NCBI RefSeq assembly: GCF_000616095.1
Contig: NZ_BAMS01000002.1
Coordinates: 1-64,000, forward strand
Direction: 5' to 3'
Length of the DNA: 64,000 nucleotides
Source of the DNA: Sneathiella glossodoripedis JCM 23214
Lineage (GTDB): Bacteria > Pseudomonadota > Alphaproteobacteria > Sneathiellales > Sneathiellaceae
Below the pieces are notes generated by a model, which did not search any database, had not been told where the DNA came from, and saw nothing but the letters and a program-made list of their open reading frames with translations. The translations under genes and the position numbers were made by a program. The first letter of the stretch is position 1. Every line of letters begins with the position of its first letter. Positions 1-9,445 of the stretch are shown one piece after another.

Positions 1-195
1 TAAGTAAATAGTGTAATTAAAATATTCAATTTAAACCAGCTAAACTCGCTGTTGCAGAAGAAATATTTATCTGTCAAAATCCATTTATTAAGTAGATTAC
101 CCGGTAACTTGCGTAAAAGTGAAGGTGTGAACAAAAGTTCCAAAATCAAATTATCAAGTGGGCGCACTGCCTGCTAGCAAATAGGGTGGGGTCTT

Positions 196-2300
196 ATGTC
201 AGAAGTTTTGTGGATTCCGATCATCTGTGGGGTGGTCGCGTTGATTTATGGTGTATATGCCGGTAGATCGGTTTTATCGGCCGATGCAGGCACTGCACGT
301 ATGCAGGAAATATCAGCCGCTGTGCAGGAAGGCGCCACAGCATATCTTAACAGACAGTATTTAACGATCGCGCTGGTTGGAATCGTTATCTTCGCGGTTC
401 TTTGGTGGTTGCTTGGAATGAAAGTGGCCATCGGGTTTTTCATAGGTGCGGTACTTTCCGGTGCTGCTGGTTTTATTGGGATGCATGTTTCGGTTCGTGC
501 AAATGTCAGAACCGCGGCAGGGGCTGCCAAGGGCTTGAAAGAAGGTCTTCAGATTTCGTTTCAGGCCGGTGCCATAACAGGAATGCTGGTGGTCGGATTG
601 GCATTGCTTGCAGTCGCAGGATACTATTTGGCTCTTCTGATGATGAATGTTGATGGTCGGGAGATGATTGACAGTCTTGTTGCGCTTGGTTTCGGTGCTT
701 CTTTGATTTCTATTTTTGCCCGTCTTGGTGGTGGCATTTTCACAAAAGGTGCCGATGTGGGGGCAGATCTGGTTGGCAAGGTGGAAGCCGGTATTCCAGA
801 AGATGATCCCAGAAATCCTGCGGTTATCGCAGATAACGTGGGTGATAATGTGGGTGACTGTGCTGGTATGGCAGCGGATTTGTTTGAAACCTATGCTGTA
901 ACCGTTGTTGCCACTATGGTTTTGGCTTCCATATATTTCGCTTCGGATACTGCAATGATGGCTTATCCCTTGATGATTGGGGGCGTCTGTATCGTGACTT
1001 CTGTTGTGGGAACATTCTTTGTGCGTCTGGGGGCGAGCAACAACATCATGGGTGCCTTTATAAAGGGTTTGCCGTGACAACTATTCTCTCTGCCATTGCT
1101 ATCTGGCCAATTACCTCAATGACACTCGGTATGGATACGACATACACTATCGGGGATACCAGTTTTACAGGTATGAGCCTTTTTTACTGTGGTCTAATCG
1201 GTTTGGCAGTGACGGCGTTATTGATTTGGGTGACCGAATACTACACCTCAACTGAATACAGGCCGGTACGTAGTATCGCCAAGGCGTCTGAAACAGGTCA
1301 TGGCACCAATGTTATTCAAGGGCTTGCCGTATCAATGGAAGCTACTGCAGTGCCAGCCATTATTATTTGTGCAGGTATAATAGTAGCGTACAATTTTGCT
1401 GCACTGTTTGGGATTGCGATTGCAGTGACGACAATGCTTGCGCTTGCAGGAATGGTCGTTGCGCTGGATGCTTATGGCCCGGTTACCGATAATGCTGGCG
1501 GTATTGCAGAAATGGCGGAAATGGATGATGAGGTCCGTAAAACCACTGATGCTCTCGATGCGGTTGGAAATACAACGAAAGCCGTTACAAAAGGGTATGC
1601 CATCGGCTCAGCCGGCTTAGGTGCACTTGTGCTCTTTGCCGCTTATACTGAAGATCTGAAGTTCTTCATCAGTAATGCATCGCCTGACCGGTTTTCCTAC
1701 TTTCAAGGCGTGACATTGGATTTCAGTTTGCAAAATCCCTATATCGTGGTCGGTCTTATTTTAGGTGGTTTGCTGCCCTATTTGTTCGGCGCGTTGGGCA
1801 TGATGTCTGTCGGGCGTGCTGCTGGGGCCGTTGTTCGTGAAGTGCGGCGACAGTTTAAGGAGATACCTGGTATTATGGAAGGTACAGGTAAGCCGGACTA
1901 TGGGCGGGCTGTTGATATGCTGACCCGTGCAGCCATTCGCGAAATGATCATACCTTCACTACTCCCACTATTGGCACCAATCGTTGTATTTGTTGTGGTT
2001 AATCTAATTGCAGACAAGTCAGCAGCATTCTCTGCGGTTGGGGCAATGCTCCTGGGAGTTATCGTAACAGGTCTGTTTGTTGCTGTTTCAATGACAGCAG
2101 GCGGTGGTGCTTGGGATAACGCCAAGAAATACATTGAAGATGGAAATCATGGCGGCAAGGGTACTGATGCACATGCGGCGGCGGTAACGGGTGATACCGT
2201 TGGTGATCCTTACAAGGATACAGCTGGTCCAGCAGTTAATCCAATGATCAAGATTACCAATATTATAGCATTATTGTTGCTGGCGGTATTGGCACACTGA
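196..2300 (+). CDS. hppA: K+-independent proton-translocating pyrophosphatase (one-base frameshift in this sequence)
   Basis: Membrane pyrophosphatase that couples hydrolysis of pyrophosphate to proton export across the inner membrane. The N-terminal 293 residues and the C-terminal 408 residues lie in two frames that meet at 1068-1077; restoring one G near 1071 joins KGL to VTTI and gives about 701 residues, the usual family length. Seen: many hydrophobic segments, the substrate motif [11 protein letters not shown], then [12 protein letters not shown], and a GNTTKA motif. Family knowledge: Lys in GNTTKA marks the K+-independent proton-pumping class, whereas Ala marks the K+-dependent class. 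The start ATG at 196 has a GGGTGGGG ribosome site just upstream. It is monocistronic, ending in a strong terminator. The break is most likely a sequence error. Confidence 0.93.
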
Positions 2301-2320
2301 TGTTTGACTGCTGAAGGTTA

Positions 2321-2347
2321 AAGCCCCGCATCCGCGGGGCTTTTTTT
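2321..2347 (+). terminator. Rho-independent terminator of hppA
   Basis: Nine-base stem AAGCCCCGC / GCGGGGCTT with a four-base ATCC loop, followed by a run of T. It begins about 20 bases after the hppA stop and separates it from the convergent bamE gene. Confidence 0.9.
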
Positions 2348-2373
2348 GTAGATAGAAGTGATTGTATTTTTCG

Positions 2374-2820
2374 TTATTGGCCAGTATTAAAACGGCCAAA
2401 GTTACCAAATATCTGCTCAAAGAAGCCAAGTTTGTTCCCGCCTGTAGGTGTCGTGCGTTCGACAACCTCAATCTCGCGGCGGTCATCCTTGTCGTATTTT
2501 TTGATTTCTTTTACGACCTCGTTCTGATCAAAATGTATGACGATTACATTTTGTTCAATGATGTCTTTTTCCAGAAAAGCAATATGTTCAGTTTTCTTGC
2601 CAATATAATACCAGGCCTCTCCGGCATCGGGGAAGGTGGAAATGCTGGTCGGTGAGCCCATTTTTTCGATCACGTCATCTTTACTGCTGACACCAGTTTC
2701 AACCAAAGCGATCTGTTCGGGGTCAAGCCTGTAGCCTCTTTCCTCACGCACGGGATCACATGCTACTAGGGAAAGAGCAGCAAGCGATGTGCATATCGAA
2801 AGGGCCAGAAATTTTTTCAT
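2374..2820 (-). CDS. bamE: Outer membrane assembly lipoprotein BamE (SmpA/OmlA family)
   Basis: Small lipoprotein of the BAM complex that helps insert beta-barrel proteins in the outer membrane. I start at the ATG at 2820, eight codons inside the longest reading frame, because it opens a classical lipoprotein signal: MKKF, a hydrophobic core and a lipobox ending LSLVAC with the lipidated Cys near residue 21. The mature part has the SmpA/OmlA fold signature: GVSSKDDVIEKMGSPTS followed by W-Y-Y-I. About 148 residues, slightly long because of a charged and polar C-terminal tail. It is convergent with hppA and divergent from the cytochrome bc1 chaperone, as is common in Alphaproteobacteria. Confidence 0.88.
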   Translation of the reverse strand: MKKFLALSICTSLAALSLVACDPVREERGYRLDPEQIALVETGVSSKDDVIEKMGSPTSISTFPDAGEAWYYIGKKTEHIAFLEKDIIEQNVIVIHFDQNEVVKEIKKYDKDDRREIEVVERTTPTGGNKLGFFEQIFGNFGRFNTGQ

Positions 2821-2971
2821 CAGATTTCGTCCGTCAGGCTTCATTTATGCAGTCTTGCAGGGCTCAAGCATCTGAATCATTTGACTCTTAATAATGAACC
2901 GCTTAACTGATGCGCTATAAATGACATTTTCAGGTGTGAAATGTCAAATTTTTCCGTCATTGAGTGACACT

Positions 2972-3547
2972 ATGTTTTTGAAAAAATTATTCCGTCGAAA
3001 CCCTCTCAAACCGATTGCCGACAAATTGTATGATCAAATTGTTGCGCAAGCGCGAAAGCCGGTTTTTTATCTGGAGACTGACGTGCCAGATACGGTTGAT
3101 GGCCGATTTGAAATGGTCTCGTTACATTGCTTCCTCGTTTTGCGGCGCCTTAAGCGGGAGGGAGAAAACGGGCAGGAACTCGCCCAGACTTTATTCGACC
3201 GCATGTTTGCAGACATGGACCATTCATTGCGTGAAATTGGTGTAGGCGATCTAAGTGTGGGCAAACGCATCAAGGCGATGGCGCAGGTATTTTACGGACG
3301 TATTGTTGCCTATGGTGAAGCTTTGGATGGCGAGAGTGAAGAAACTCTGGAAATGGCGCTGGCACGGAATCACTATGGAACGTTGGATGAACCCCCATCT
3401 GAAGAAAAATTGAGGCGTATGGCAGTTTATGTGCGCGAAAATGATGCTTTGCTTGCCGGTCAGAGTTATACTGCACTCAGTACAGGTGACGTTCGTTTTC
3501 TGGATTTGGCTGAAACCGATGCGACAATGCGTGCCGAACCGAGGTGA
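2972..3547 (+). CDS. Ubiquinol-cytochrome c chaperone family protein (CBP3/UQCC1 type)
   Basis: Homologue of the mitochondrial assembly factor CBP3, which helps mature the cytochrome b subunit of complex III. Seen: N-terminal FLKKLFRRNP, then YDQIVAQAR, a region matching the family core (RFEMVSLHCFLVLRRL), and the FDRMFADMDHSLREIGVGD motif near the middle. The ATG at 2972 gives 191 residues; an in-frame ATG 51 bases upstream would add 17 residues not typical of the family. It stands alone between bamE and yceD. The family assignment is strong; the exact role in bacteria is inferred from mitochondria. Confidence 0.87.
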   Translation: MFLKKLFRRNPLKPIADKLYDQIVAQARKPVFYLETDVPDTVDGRFEMVSLHCFLVLRRLKREGENGQELAQTLFDRMFADMDHSLREIGVGDLSVGKRIKAMAQVFYGRIVAYGEALDGESEETLEMALARNHYGTLDEPPSEEKLRRMAVYVRENDALLAGQSYTALSTGDVRFLDLAETDATMRAEPR

Positions 3548-3711
3548 GCAAACATATTTTTGCCTTTAAATTCATATATTTGTAAAAGCTGTGTAAAATC
3601 CGTTGACCAATAGCCGCGAAACGCCTATTTTCGCGCCTTCGAATCGAAGACCGTACGATTTTCAGCGAAACTCGGTCATACTGGATCAGGATAAGTTGGA
3701 AAGGATGCTCC

Positions 3712-4281
3712 ATGCAGGATGCCGGGGCAGCATTTGTGAAATGGTTGAAAGTTGATCGCGTAAAGCGTGAACCCCTGACTTTCAGCTTTGCTGCAGATGA
3801 ACAGGAGCGGTCGGATTTGGCGAACAGGCTCGGAATTCTTGAGCTGAAGTCTCTGGAAGCGTCTGGAGAGATCAAGCGAAAAGGGGCCCGGGATCTGTTA
3901 GAACTGACTGGCAGGATCAAGGCGGAAGCCGTACAGGCCTGCGTTGTCAGTCTTGAGCCAGTGCCGCAAGAAATTGAAGAAGAGTTTTCCTTGTGTTACA
4001 CGTTTAACAAGGAAGACACCGTTCTTGAAGAAGCAGAATATGTTGTCAACAAGAACGAAGAAGACCTTCCCGAGTTAGTGGAAGGTGGACAGATTGATCT
4101 TGTGTTGGCGGTGGCTGAGCAAATTGCACTTGCATTGGACCCCTATCCTCGGGCAGAAGGAGCGGAGTTGTCCGGTGAAATGAAAAAACATTTGCTTGAA
4201 CCCGAGGACGAGGTTGAAGGCGAGACTGAAGAAGTTTATAAGCCTTTTGCCAACCTGAAGGATTTGTTGAATAGAAAATAG
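3712..4281 (+). CDS. yceD: YceD family protein (DUF177), upstream of rpmF
   Basis: DUF177 protein whose gene almost always precedes rpmF, in bacteria and in plant plastids, where homologues are linked to 23S rRNA accumulation and ribosome assembly. 189 residues. Seen: an N-terminal segment rich in Glu and Lys, a central EAVQACVVSLEPVPQEI motif containing the conserved single Cys, a conserved acidic stretch ending in LPELVEGGQIDL, and a C-terminal PFANLKDL tail that matches the family. The ATG at 3712 sits behind a GGAAAGGA ribosome site. Probably co-transcribed with rpmF (65 bases downstream). The molecular role in this organism is inferred. Confidence 0.88.
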   Translation: MQDAGAAFVKWLKVDRVKREPLTFSFAADEQERSDLANRLGILELKSLEASGEIKRKGARDLLELTGRIKAEAVQACVVSLEPVPQEIEEEFSLCYTFNKEDTVLEEAEYVVNKNEEDLPELVEGGQIDLVLAVAEQIALALDPYPRAEGAELSGEMKKHLLEPEDEVEGETEEVYKPFANLKDLLNRK

Positions 4282-4346
4282 CGGTATCTGAGAGGACGTC
4301 GCGATTGTTAGACACCCACGCGGGTGCATGAGTGAGAGATAGAGAA

Positions 4347-4532
4347 ATGGCAGTACCTAAGAGAAAGACGACCAAATCTAAGCGTAATATGCGGCGTGCG
4401 CATGACGCACTTGGTGGCACACAGGCACAGGAATGCCCAAATTGTGGTGAGCTGAAACGCTCCCATCACGTATGCGATTCATGCGGTTTTTACGGAGATC
4501 GCGAAGTTCTGGATACTGCAGAAGTTCTTTAA
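4347..4532 (+). CDS. rpmF: 50S ribosomal protein L32
   Basis: L32 of the large ribosomal subunit, 61 residues. I use the ATG at 4347, which starts [20 protein letters not shown], the invariant family opening; a longer frame starting 15 bases earlier adds five residues with no support. Seen: a zinc-ribbon arrangement with CPNCG followed by CDSCG, so this is a four-Cys, metal-binding version and not a Cys-less paralogue. Flanked by yceD and plsX as in most proteobacteria. Confidence 0.96.
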   Translation: MAVPKRKTTKSKRNMRRAHDALGGTQAQECPNCGELKRSHHVCDSCGFYGDREVLDTAEVL

Positions 4533-4585
4533 GCTGATCTAATCCTGTAGATTAGATGAAACAGTCAATAGAACCGGACGGTGGA

Positions 4586-5683
4586 ATGAGCGACAACGTT
4601 GTGATTGCCCTAGATGCGATGGGTGGGGACGATGCCCCTGATATTGTCATCAAAGGTGTGGACATCGTTCGCGTTCAGTTTCCGAACGCCCGGTTTTTGC
4701 TGTTTGGTGATGAAGCACGTCTGAACCCATTGCTTGATAGTCACCCAGGTGTCAGGGCTGTATGTGAAGTCCGGCACACTGACCAGTCCATTAAGGGTGA
4801 GGACAAGCCGAGCCAGGCACTGCGTAAAGGGCGCAAGAGCAGTATGCGTCTTGCCATTGATGCAGTGCGCGATGGCGAAGCTCACGGTGTTGTCTCAGCA
4901 GGCAATACGGGCGCGCTGATGGCTATGGCCAAATTCTCTCTGCGCACTCTTCCCGGGATTGATCGTCCCGCGATCGCCTCCGTCTTGCCATCCCCCAAGG
5001 GGGAGACGGTGATGCTGGATTTGGGTGCTAATATTGAATGTGATGCTGACAATCTTGTGCAGTTTGCTGTGATGGGCGCTGATTTTGCCCGCGCGGTGTT
5101 AGGCCGGGTCCCTCCACGGGTTGGTTTGCTGAATGTCGGTAGCGAAGAGCTCAAGGGCAGTGACACAATCAAGGAAGCGGGTGAGCGTCTTCGCTCCATC
5201 GAAAATGCACCCTTTGAGTATTCTGGCTTTATTGAAGGGGATGACATTACGCGTGGTGTGGTGGATGTTGTTGTTACCGATGGATTTACCGGCAACGTCG
5301 CTCTGAAAACTGCGGAGGGTGTTGTCGCTCTTTACACTAATTTTCTCAAGGAAGCTTTCTCCAGCTCCTGGCTTTCTAAGCTTGGCTATGTGCTCGCCAA
5401 GGGGGGGCTGAAGCTTTTGAAAGACAGGCTTGACCCCAGAGGCTATAATGGCGGCGTATTCCTAGGGCTTAACGGGATATGCGTTAAAAGTCACGGCGGA
5501 ACGGATGCTCACGGTTATGCAAATGCGATTGCTGTAACTGTTGAAATGGTCTCTGAAGGCCTGCTTGAGAAAATGATCGCACATTTCAAAGAATTTGATG
5601 TAGAAATAAAAGCCTCGGATACTTTGTGTTCGTCTGACACTGAGATGCCTGAAAAATCAGCACCGGCAGCGTCAGGATCATGA
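4586..5683 (+). CDS. plsX: Phosphate acyltransferase PlsX
   Basis: Makes acyl-phosphate from acyl-ACP, the donor for the first acylation of glycerol-3-phosphate in phospholipid synthesis; peripheral to the inner membrane. Seen: the family opening VIALDAMGGDDAPD, then the SMRLAIDAV segment, VSAGNTGALMA, a conserved VMLDLGAN, and VVTDGFTGNV. The ATG at 4586 (MSDN) has a GGACGGTGG ribosome site; a start 30 bases earlier lacks one. 365 residues, slightly over the usual 340-350 because of a Ser/Ala-rich tail. Located between rpmF and fabH, the usual cluster. Confidence 0.95.
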   Translation: MSDNVVIALDAMGGDDAPDIVIKGVDIVRVQFPNARFLLFGDEARLNPLLDSHPGVRAVCEVRHTDQSIKGEDKPSQALRKGRKSSMRLAIDAVRDGEAHGVVSAGNTGALMAMAKFSLRTLPGIDRPAIASVLPSPKGETVMLDLGANIECDADNLVQFAVMGADFARAVLGRVPPRVGLLNVGSEELKGSDTIKEAGERLRSIENAPFEYSGFIEGDDITRGVVDVVVTDGFTGNVALKTAEGVVALYTNFLKEAFSSSWLSKLGYVLAKGGLKLLKDRLDPRGYNGGVFLGLNGICVKSHGGTDAHGYANAIAVTVEMVSEGLLEKMIAHFKEFDVEIKASDTLCSSDTEMPEKSAPAASGS

Positions 5684-5734
5684 CACTATACAAATAACAA
5701 AAGCTGAAACAGGATTTCAGAGAACGGAACATTT

Positions 5735-6705
5735 ATGCGTCGCTCAATCATTACCGGTACGGGTTCTTATCTTCCAAAACGGATCATGACCAATGATGAA
5801 CTGGCTGATATTGTCGATACATCAGATGAGTGGATTCAGGCGCGTTCCGGTATTAAACAGCGACACATCGCAGCAGACGGTGAGCTGACTTCTGATTTAG
5901 GTACACAGGCTGCATTAAAGGCTATGGAGCAGCCGGCCTGGGCCCTGATGATATTGATCTGGTGCTTGTCGCGACCGCTACGCCCGACGAAACGTTTCCG
6001 GCCACGGCCACGACCATTCAACACAAACTCGGAATTACCGGTGGTTTTGCATTTGATGTGCAGGCTGTCTGTACAGGTTTTATATATGCACTTGCCACCG
6101 CCGATAACTTTATCAAGGCAGGACAGGTAAACCGTGCTCTTGTAATCGGGGCCGAGACGTTTTCACGCATTCTGGACTGGGAAGACAGAACGACCTGTGT
6201 CCTGTTTGCTGACGGGGCAGGGGCGCTTGTGCTGGAGGCATCTGAAGAAGAGGGCACAAATCAGGATCGGGGTATTCTGACCAGTCACCTGCATGCGGAT
6301 GGCCGGCATCACGATTTGCTTTATGTGGATGGCGGCCCGTCTTCGTCGCAAACAACTGGATATTTGCGTATGGAAGGCCGGGAAGTCTTCAAGCATGCAG
6401 TTACAAACCTTGCCAATGTTGTGGGTGAAGCACTGGACGCGACAGGATTAAACGCTGATGATATTGACTGGCTGATTCCCCATCAGGCCAACAAACGGAT
6501 CATTGACGGAACCGGGCGGAAACTGAAGATGGATCCGGCTAAAGTTGTTGTCACTGTTGATAAACATGGAAATACATCAGCAGCTTCTGTACCTTTGGCG
6601 CTTGACGAAGCTGTTCGCGATGGGCGGGTCACAAAAGGGGACCTTTTATTGCTCGAAGCGATGGGCGGCGGCTTTACCTGGGGATCTGCTTTGGTGCGAT
6701 TCTAA
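5735..6705 (+). CDS. fabH: 3-oxoacyl-ACP synthase III (FabH), one-base frameshift in this sequence
   Basis: Condenses acetyl-CoA with malonyl-ACP to start fatty-acid synthesis. The N-terminus ([13 protein letters not shown]) lies in one frame and the rest from about 5933 in another; restoring one G next to 5932 makes [15 protein letters not shown] and a 323-residue protein, the family norm. Seen: catalytic Cys in VQAVCTGF, His in [10 protein letters not shown], Asn in [12 protein letters not shown], and the terminal [16 protein letters not shown]. Follows plsX by about 50 bases. The break is unlikely to be real because fabH function is normally required and the rest is intact. Confidence 0.93.
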
Positions 6706-6710
6706 ATCGG

Positions 6711-6740
6711 GCGAATCCGTTGAGCTAGATTCGCTTTATA
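6711..6740 (+). terminator. Possible weak terminator after fabH
   Basis: GCGAATC and GATTCGC arms with a ten-base loop, followed by TTTATAT. It lies directly after the fabH stop; the T run is short, so termination may be partial. Confidence 0.45.
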
Positions 6741-6844
6741 TGCGATTTAGTGAATTATGAACCTGATTTGGTCGCAGATTTTATCATTTTTGCCATAAAA
6801 TCACTGGTTTAGTGGGTGTTCTTCTGTGTTTTTTGTCTTAACAG

Positions 6845-6872
6845 TTGACGCTTATCACGGCTGTGCTAATCC
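6845..6872 (+). promoter_or_regulatory. Possible sigma-70 promoter of ihfA-merR
   Basis: TTGACG at 6845-6850 and TAATCC at 6867-6872 with a 16-base spacer, ending 27 bases before the ihfA start. The -10 match is only moderate. Confidence 0.4.
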
Positions 6873-6899
6873 TTAAATACAGTGCACGAGGTGGGAAAC

Positions 6900-7196
6900 A
6901 TGAGCAAAAAAACATTGACCAGGGCGCATCTGGCTGAAGCACTCTACCAACAGGTGGGGCTCTCGCGAAATGAATCCGCAGAGCATGTTGAAGCTGTATT
7001 GGACGAGATATCAGATCGTCTGATCAAGGGAGAAACTGTCAAAATATCATCCTTTGGCAGCTTTCAGGTTCGCCAGAAAAATGGACGGGTAGGGCGCAAT
7101 CCGAAAACAGGTGAAGAGGTTCCAATTGATCCAAGACGGGTTCTTGTATTCCGAGCTTCACATGTGTTGAAAGACAAGATTAACAGTAACGACTGA
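6900..7196 (+). CDS. ihfA: Integration host factor alpha subunit
   Basis: DNA-bending protein, half of the IHF heterodimer, acting in recombination, replication and transcription. 98 residues from the ATG at 6900, which follows an AGGTGG ribosome site; a start six codons upstream is less likely. Seen: [19 protein letters not shown] opening, VKISSFGSF, and the DNA-intercalating arm with the [11 protein letters not shown] motif containing the conserved Pro. Sits between fabH and a MerR regulator, the standard alphaproteobacterial order. Confidence 0.96.
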   Translation: MSKKTLTRAHLAEALYQQVGLSRNESAEHVEAVLDEISDRLIKGETVKISSFGSFQVRQKNGRVGRNPKTGEEVPIDPRRVLVFRASHVLKDKINSND

Positions 7197-7219
7197 TAGA
7201 TCGATTGTTACCGCTAAAC

Positions 7220-7690
7220 ATGTCTGAAACTGAAAACACAGAACAGCGAAAAGCACAAAAGTCACCGGATGCCTTTCGTACAATCAGTGAAGTCTCCGAA
7301 GAGCTGGACATACCGCAACATGTCCTTCGATTCTGGGAGACGAAATTCACTATTGTAAAACCTCTCAAGCGAGGTGGCGGGCGACGATATTACCGCCCGT
7401 CCGATGTGGAGATTATCCGCGGGATACGGGATCTGCTATATACGCATGGTTTTACGATCAAAGGCGCCCAAAAATTATTGAAAGAACAGGGCGGCAAGAT
7501 CGAAAATATTGAAGTGCTTTCATCAGGTAGCCCCGCGCCGACAGCGTCTTTGCTGACAACAGAAACTCAACAAGAGCAATCGCCTATAGAGGACGCCGAC
7601 GCACAGTCCCATAATTCTAATGACTTAAAGGGCGAACTTAAATCGGTGCTTGAAGAGTTGCAGGCAATTCGGCGGCTTCTCCCACGCTAA
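7220..7690 (+). CDS. MerR family transcriptional regulator downstream of ihfA
   Basis: DNA-binding regulator of the MerR superfamily. Seen: winged helix-turn-helix near residues 20-85 with the pattern [20 protein letters not shown], then [18 protein letters not shown], and a variable Ser/Glu/Gln-rich C-terminus ending in a short helix ([16 protein letters not shown]). There is no Cys cluster for metal sensing. 156 residues. A start five codons upstream is possible. The gene is almost universally next to ihfA in Alphaproteobacteria, but I do not know its ligand or targets. Confidence 0.88.
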   Translation: MSETENTEQRKAQKSPDAFRTISEVSEELDIPQHVLRFWETKFTIVKPLKRGGGRRYYRPSDVEIIRGIRDLLYTHGFTIKGAQKLLKEQGGKIENIEVLSSGSPAPTASLLTTETQQEQSPIEDADAQSHNSNDLKGELKSVLEELQAIRRLLPR

Positions 7691-7732
7691 TTTCATTGTA
7701 GAAATTTTTTTTAAATGAGCTCTCGGATTGCG

Positions 7733-7761
7733 TTGCAATGGGGATTTATCAAGGCTATAGT
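7733..7761 (+). promoter_or_regulatory. Sigma-70 promoter of tRNA-Pro
   Basis: TTGCAA at 7733 and TATAGT at 7756 with a 17-base spacer; the -10 ends 25 bases before the mature tRNA, and a GC-rich stretch follows it. Confidence 0.65.
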
Positions 7762-7786
7762 GCGCGCCGCCCCACCCCTGAAATGA

Positions 7787-7863
7787 CGGGCAGTAGCGCA
7801 GCCTGGTAGCGCACTTCACTGGGGGTGAAGGGGTCGTCGGTTCAAATCCGGCCTGCCCGACCA
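7787..7863 (+). tRNA. tRNA-Pro (anticodon GGG)
   Basis: 77 bases with encoded CCA. Acceptor CGGGCAG pairs with CTGCCCG and the discriminator base is A. The anticodon stem CTTCA/TGAAG closes the loop CTGGGGG, giving anticodon GGG, which reads CCC and CCU. The T loop is GTTCAAATC. Confidence 0.96.
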
Positions 7864-7870
7864 ATCAAGG

Positions 7871-7904
7871 AGCCCTTCGAAAATCAGTTTCGAAGGGCTT
7901 TTTT
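7871..7904 (+). terminator. Terminator of tRNA-Pro
   Basis: Twelve-base stem AGCCCTTCGAAA / TTTCGAAGGGCT followed by six T, starting eight bases after the tRNA CCA. Confidence 0.88.
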
Positions 7905-7978
7905 GTATTTAAATTCGCGACCATTTGCCGCTGTTTATTGAATTGAAAATCAAAACACTTCCAGAGTATGTTTCCGTC

Positions 7979-9037
7979 ATGATGGATGATGCTAGAAATT
8001 ACGGGTATTCAATGCCTGATGAAAACAGGATGCTGCTGGTCAACTGGTTGGTCGTAGTTGCCTTTTTAGTCTTTTGTATGGTGGTCTTAGGCGGGGTTAC
8101 GCGTTTGACCAATTCCGGACTCTCCATGGTGGAATGGAAGCCCGTTACCGGATGGCTGCCACCGCTTAGCGAGCAGGCCTGGATGGATGAGTTTGAAAAA
8201 TACAAGGCGTTCCCGGAATATCAGAAGATCAATAAGGGTATGAGTCTGGATGAGTTCAAAGGGATATTTGCCTTTGAATATGCTCATCGGGTATTAGGGC
8301 GGATTATCGGCCTCGCCTTTTTTGTTCCCCTGGTTCTGTTTGCTCTTATGCGAACGATACCGGTCCATATGCTGCCAAGGCTGCTGGGTTTACTGGTGCT
8401 TGGGGGAAGTCAGGGTGTCATGGGATGGATAATGGTAAAAAGCGGGTTGGTAGATCATCCTGATGTTAGCCATTATCGCCTGACAGCACATTTGGGTCTG
8501 GCGAGTCTGATATTGGCTGCACTGGTTTGGACTGCACTGGAAGTTCGTAGTCCGGCCATACGAAAGGTGCAGAATTCGACTGTAACCAATTGGTCAAAAG
8601 TGGTTCTAGCGCTTGTTTTCTTGCAAATTCTTGTTGGTGGTTTTGTCGCCGGTTTAAATGCTGGTTTTGTTTATAATGACTGGCCCACCATGGGCGGCGG
8701 TTTTGTTCCCGATGATATTTTTTATATGACGCCTTGGTATCTGAATTTTGTGGAAAATGTTGCGACAATTCAATTCACGCATCGCTTAGTTGCTTATCTT
8801 CTCTTCGGTGTGGCGTTGTGGCTTTTTTATCTGTGCCGGCGACGCGCAGGGGCGCAAAGTAAAAAGCTCGCTCATTGGATGATGGCTGCCGTTGTGCTTC
8901 AGATATTCTTGGGCATTTGGACGCTCATCAGTGTCGTACCTGTATCGCTGGGTGCATTTCATCAAGCCGGTGGTATGATTGTCCTTATTTCCTCCGTCAT
9001 GCTTGTTCATAGTCTGACACGGCAGCAGATTAAATAG
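7979..9037 (+). CDS. ctaA: Heme A synthase (COX15/CtaA)
   Basis: Integral membrane enzyme that oxidises the C8 methyl of heme O to the formyl of heme A for cytochrome oxidase. Seen: GGVTRLTNSGLSMVEWKPVTG near the N-terminus, YAHRVLGRIIGL with a heme-ligand His, QGVMGWIMVKSGL, HLGLASLILAAL, a second half with GFVAGLNAGFVYNDWP and FTHRLVAYLL, and FHQAGGMIVL at the end: the duplicated four-helix bundle of the type 2 (COX15) class. About 352 residues. The start is uncertain; a TTG at 7925 and an ATG at 8012 are alternatives, and none has a strong ribosome site. Confidence 0.94.
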   Translation: MMDDARNYGYSMPDENRMLLVNWLVVVAFLVFCMVVLGGVTRLTNSGLSMVEWKPVTGWLPPLSEQAWMDEFEKYKAFPEYQKINKGMSLDEFKGIFAFEYAHRVLGRIIGLAFFVPLVLFALMRTIPVHMLPRLLGLLVLGGSQGVMGWIMVKSGLVDHPDVSHYRLTAHLGLASLILAALVWTALEVRSPAIRKVQNSTVTNWSKVVLALVFLQILVGGFVAGLNAGFVYNDWPTMGGGFVPDDIFYMTPWYLNFVENVATIQFTHRLVAYLLFGVALWLFYLCRRRAGAQSKKLAHWMMAAVVLQIFLGIWTLISVVPVSLGAFHQAGGMIVLISSVMLVHSLTRQQIK

Positions 9038-9052
9038 AAATCGGGAGATAGC

Positions 9053-9445
9053 ATGCTTGCACGTTTGGATCATCTGGTCATAACCGTCACTGACCTTGAA
9101 AAAACGAAATCTTTTTATTGTGATGTTTTGGATATGCGCTTTGAGGCTTTTGGTGAAGGGCGGCAAGCCCTGCATTTTGGCTCACAGAAGATTAATGTGC
9201 AAATTGCCGGCAAAGAGCTTGAGCCCAGGGCTCATGTTGCAAAACCCGGAACGGCAGATTTATGTTTTATATGCTACGTACCGTTAAATACGGTGAAAGC
9301 AAGGCTGGAAAAAGCGGGTATTGAAATTCTGGAAGGCCCGGTGCGTCGGACTGGTGCTACGGGGCCGATCACATCCTTGTATGTGCGCGACCCCGATTTA
9401 AACCTTATTGAATTATCTGTTTATGATGACGTTCAGCATCACTGA
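9053..9445 (+). CDS. VOC/glyoxalase family protein
   Basis: 130-residue vicinal-oxygen-chelate domain. Seen: LDHLVITVTDLEKTKSFY opening with a His at residue 7 in a metal-ligand position, a second half-repeat, and the C-terminal RDPDLNLIELSVY with the Glu that usually completes the site. Such small proteins are often annotated as virulence protein or dioxygenase-like; the substrate cannot be told. It follows ctaA by 15 bases, with a GGGAGA ribosome site, and ends tail-to-tail with metY with no gap. Confidence 0.8.
   Translation: MLARLDHLVITVTDLEKTKSFYCDVLDMRFEAFGEGRQALHFGSQKINVQIAGKELEPRAHVAKPGTADLCFICYVPLNTVKARLEKAGIEILEGPVRRTGATGPITSLYVRDPDLNLIELSVYDDVQHH

Noticed and set aside
1068-1077. 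Programmed ribosomal frameshifting in hppA and the other split genes
   Set aside because: No slippery heptamer or downstream structure is shared, the genes are unrelated, and all nine need the same kind of single-base repair.
361-1080. 239-codon minus-strand frame opposite hppA
   Set aside because: Composition is unlike a protein (His-, Thr- and Asn-rich), and it mirrors the pyrophosphatase gene.
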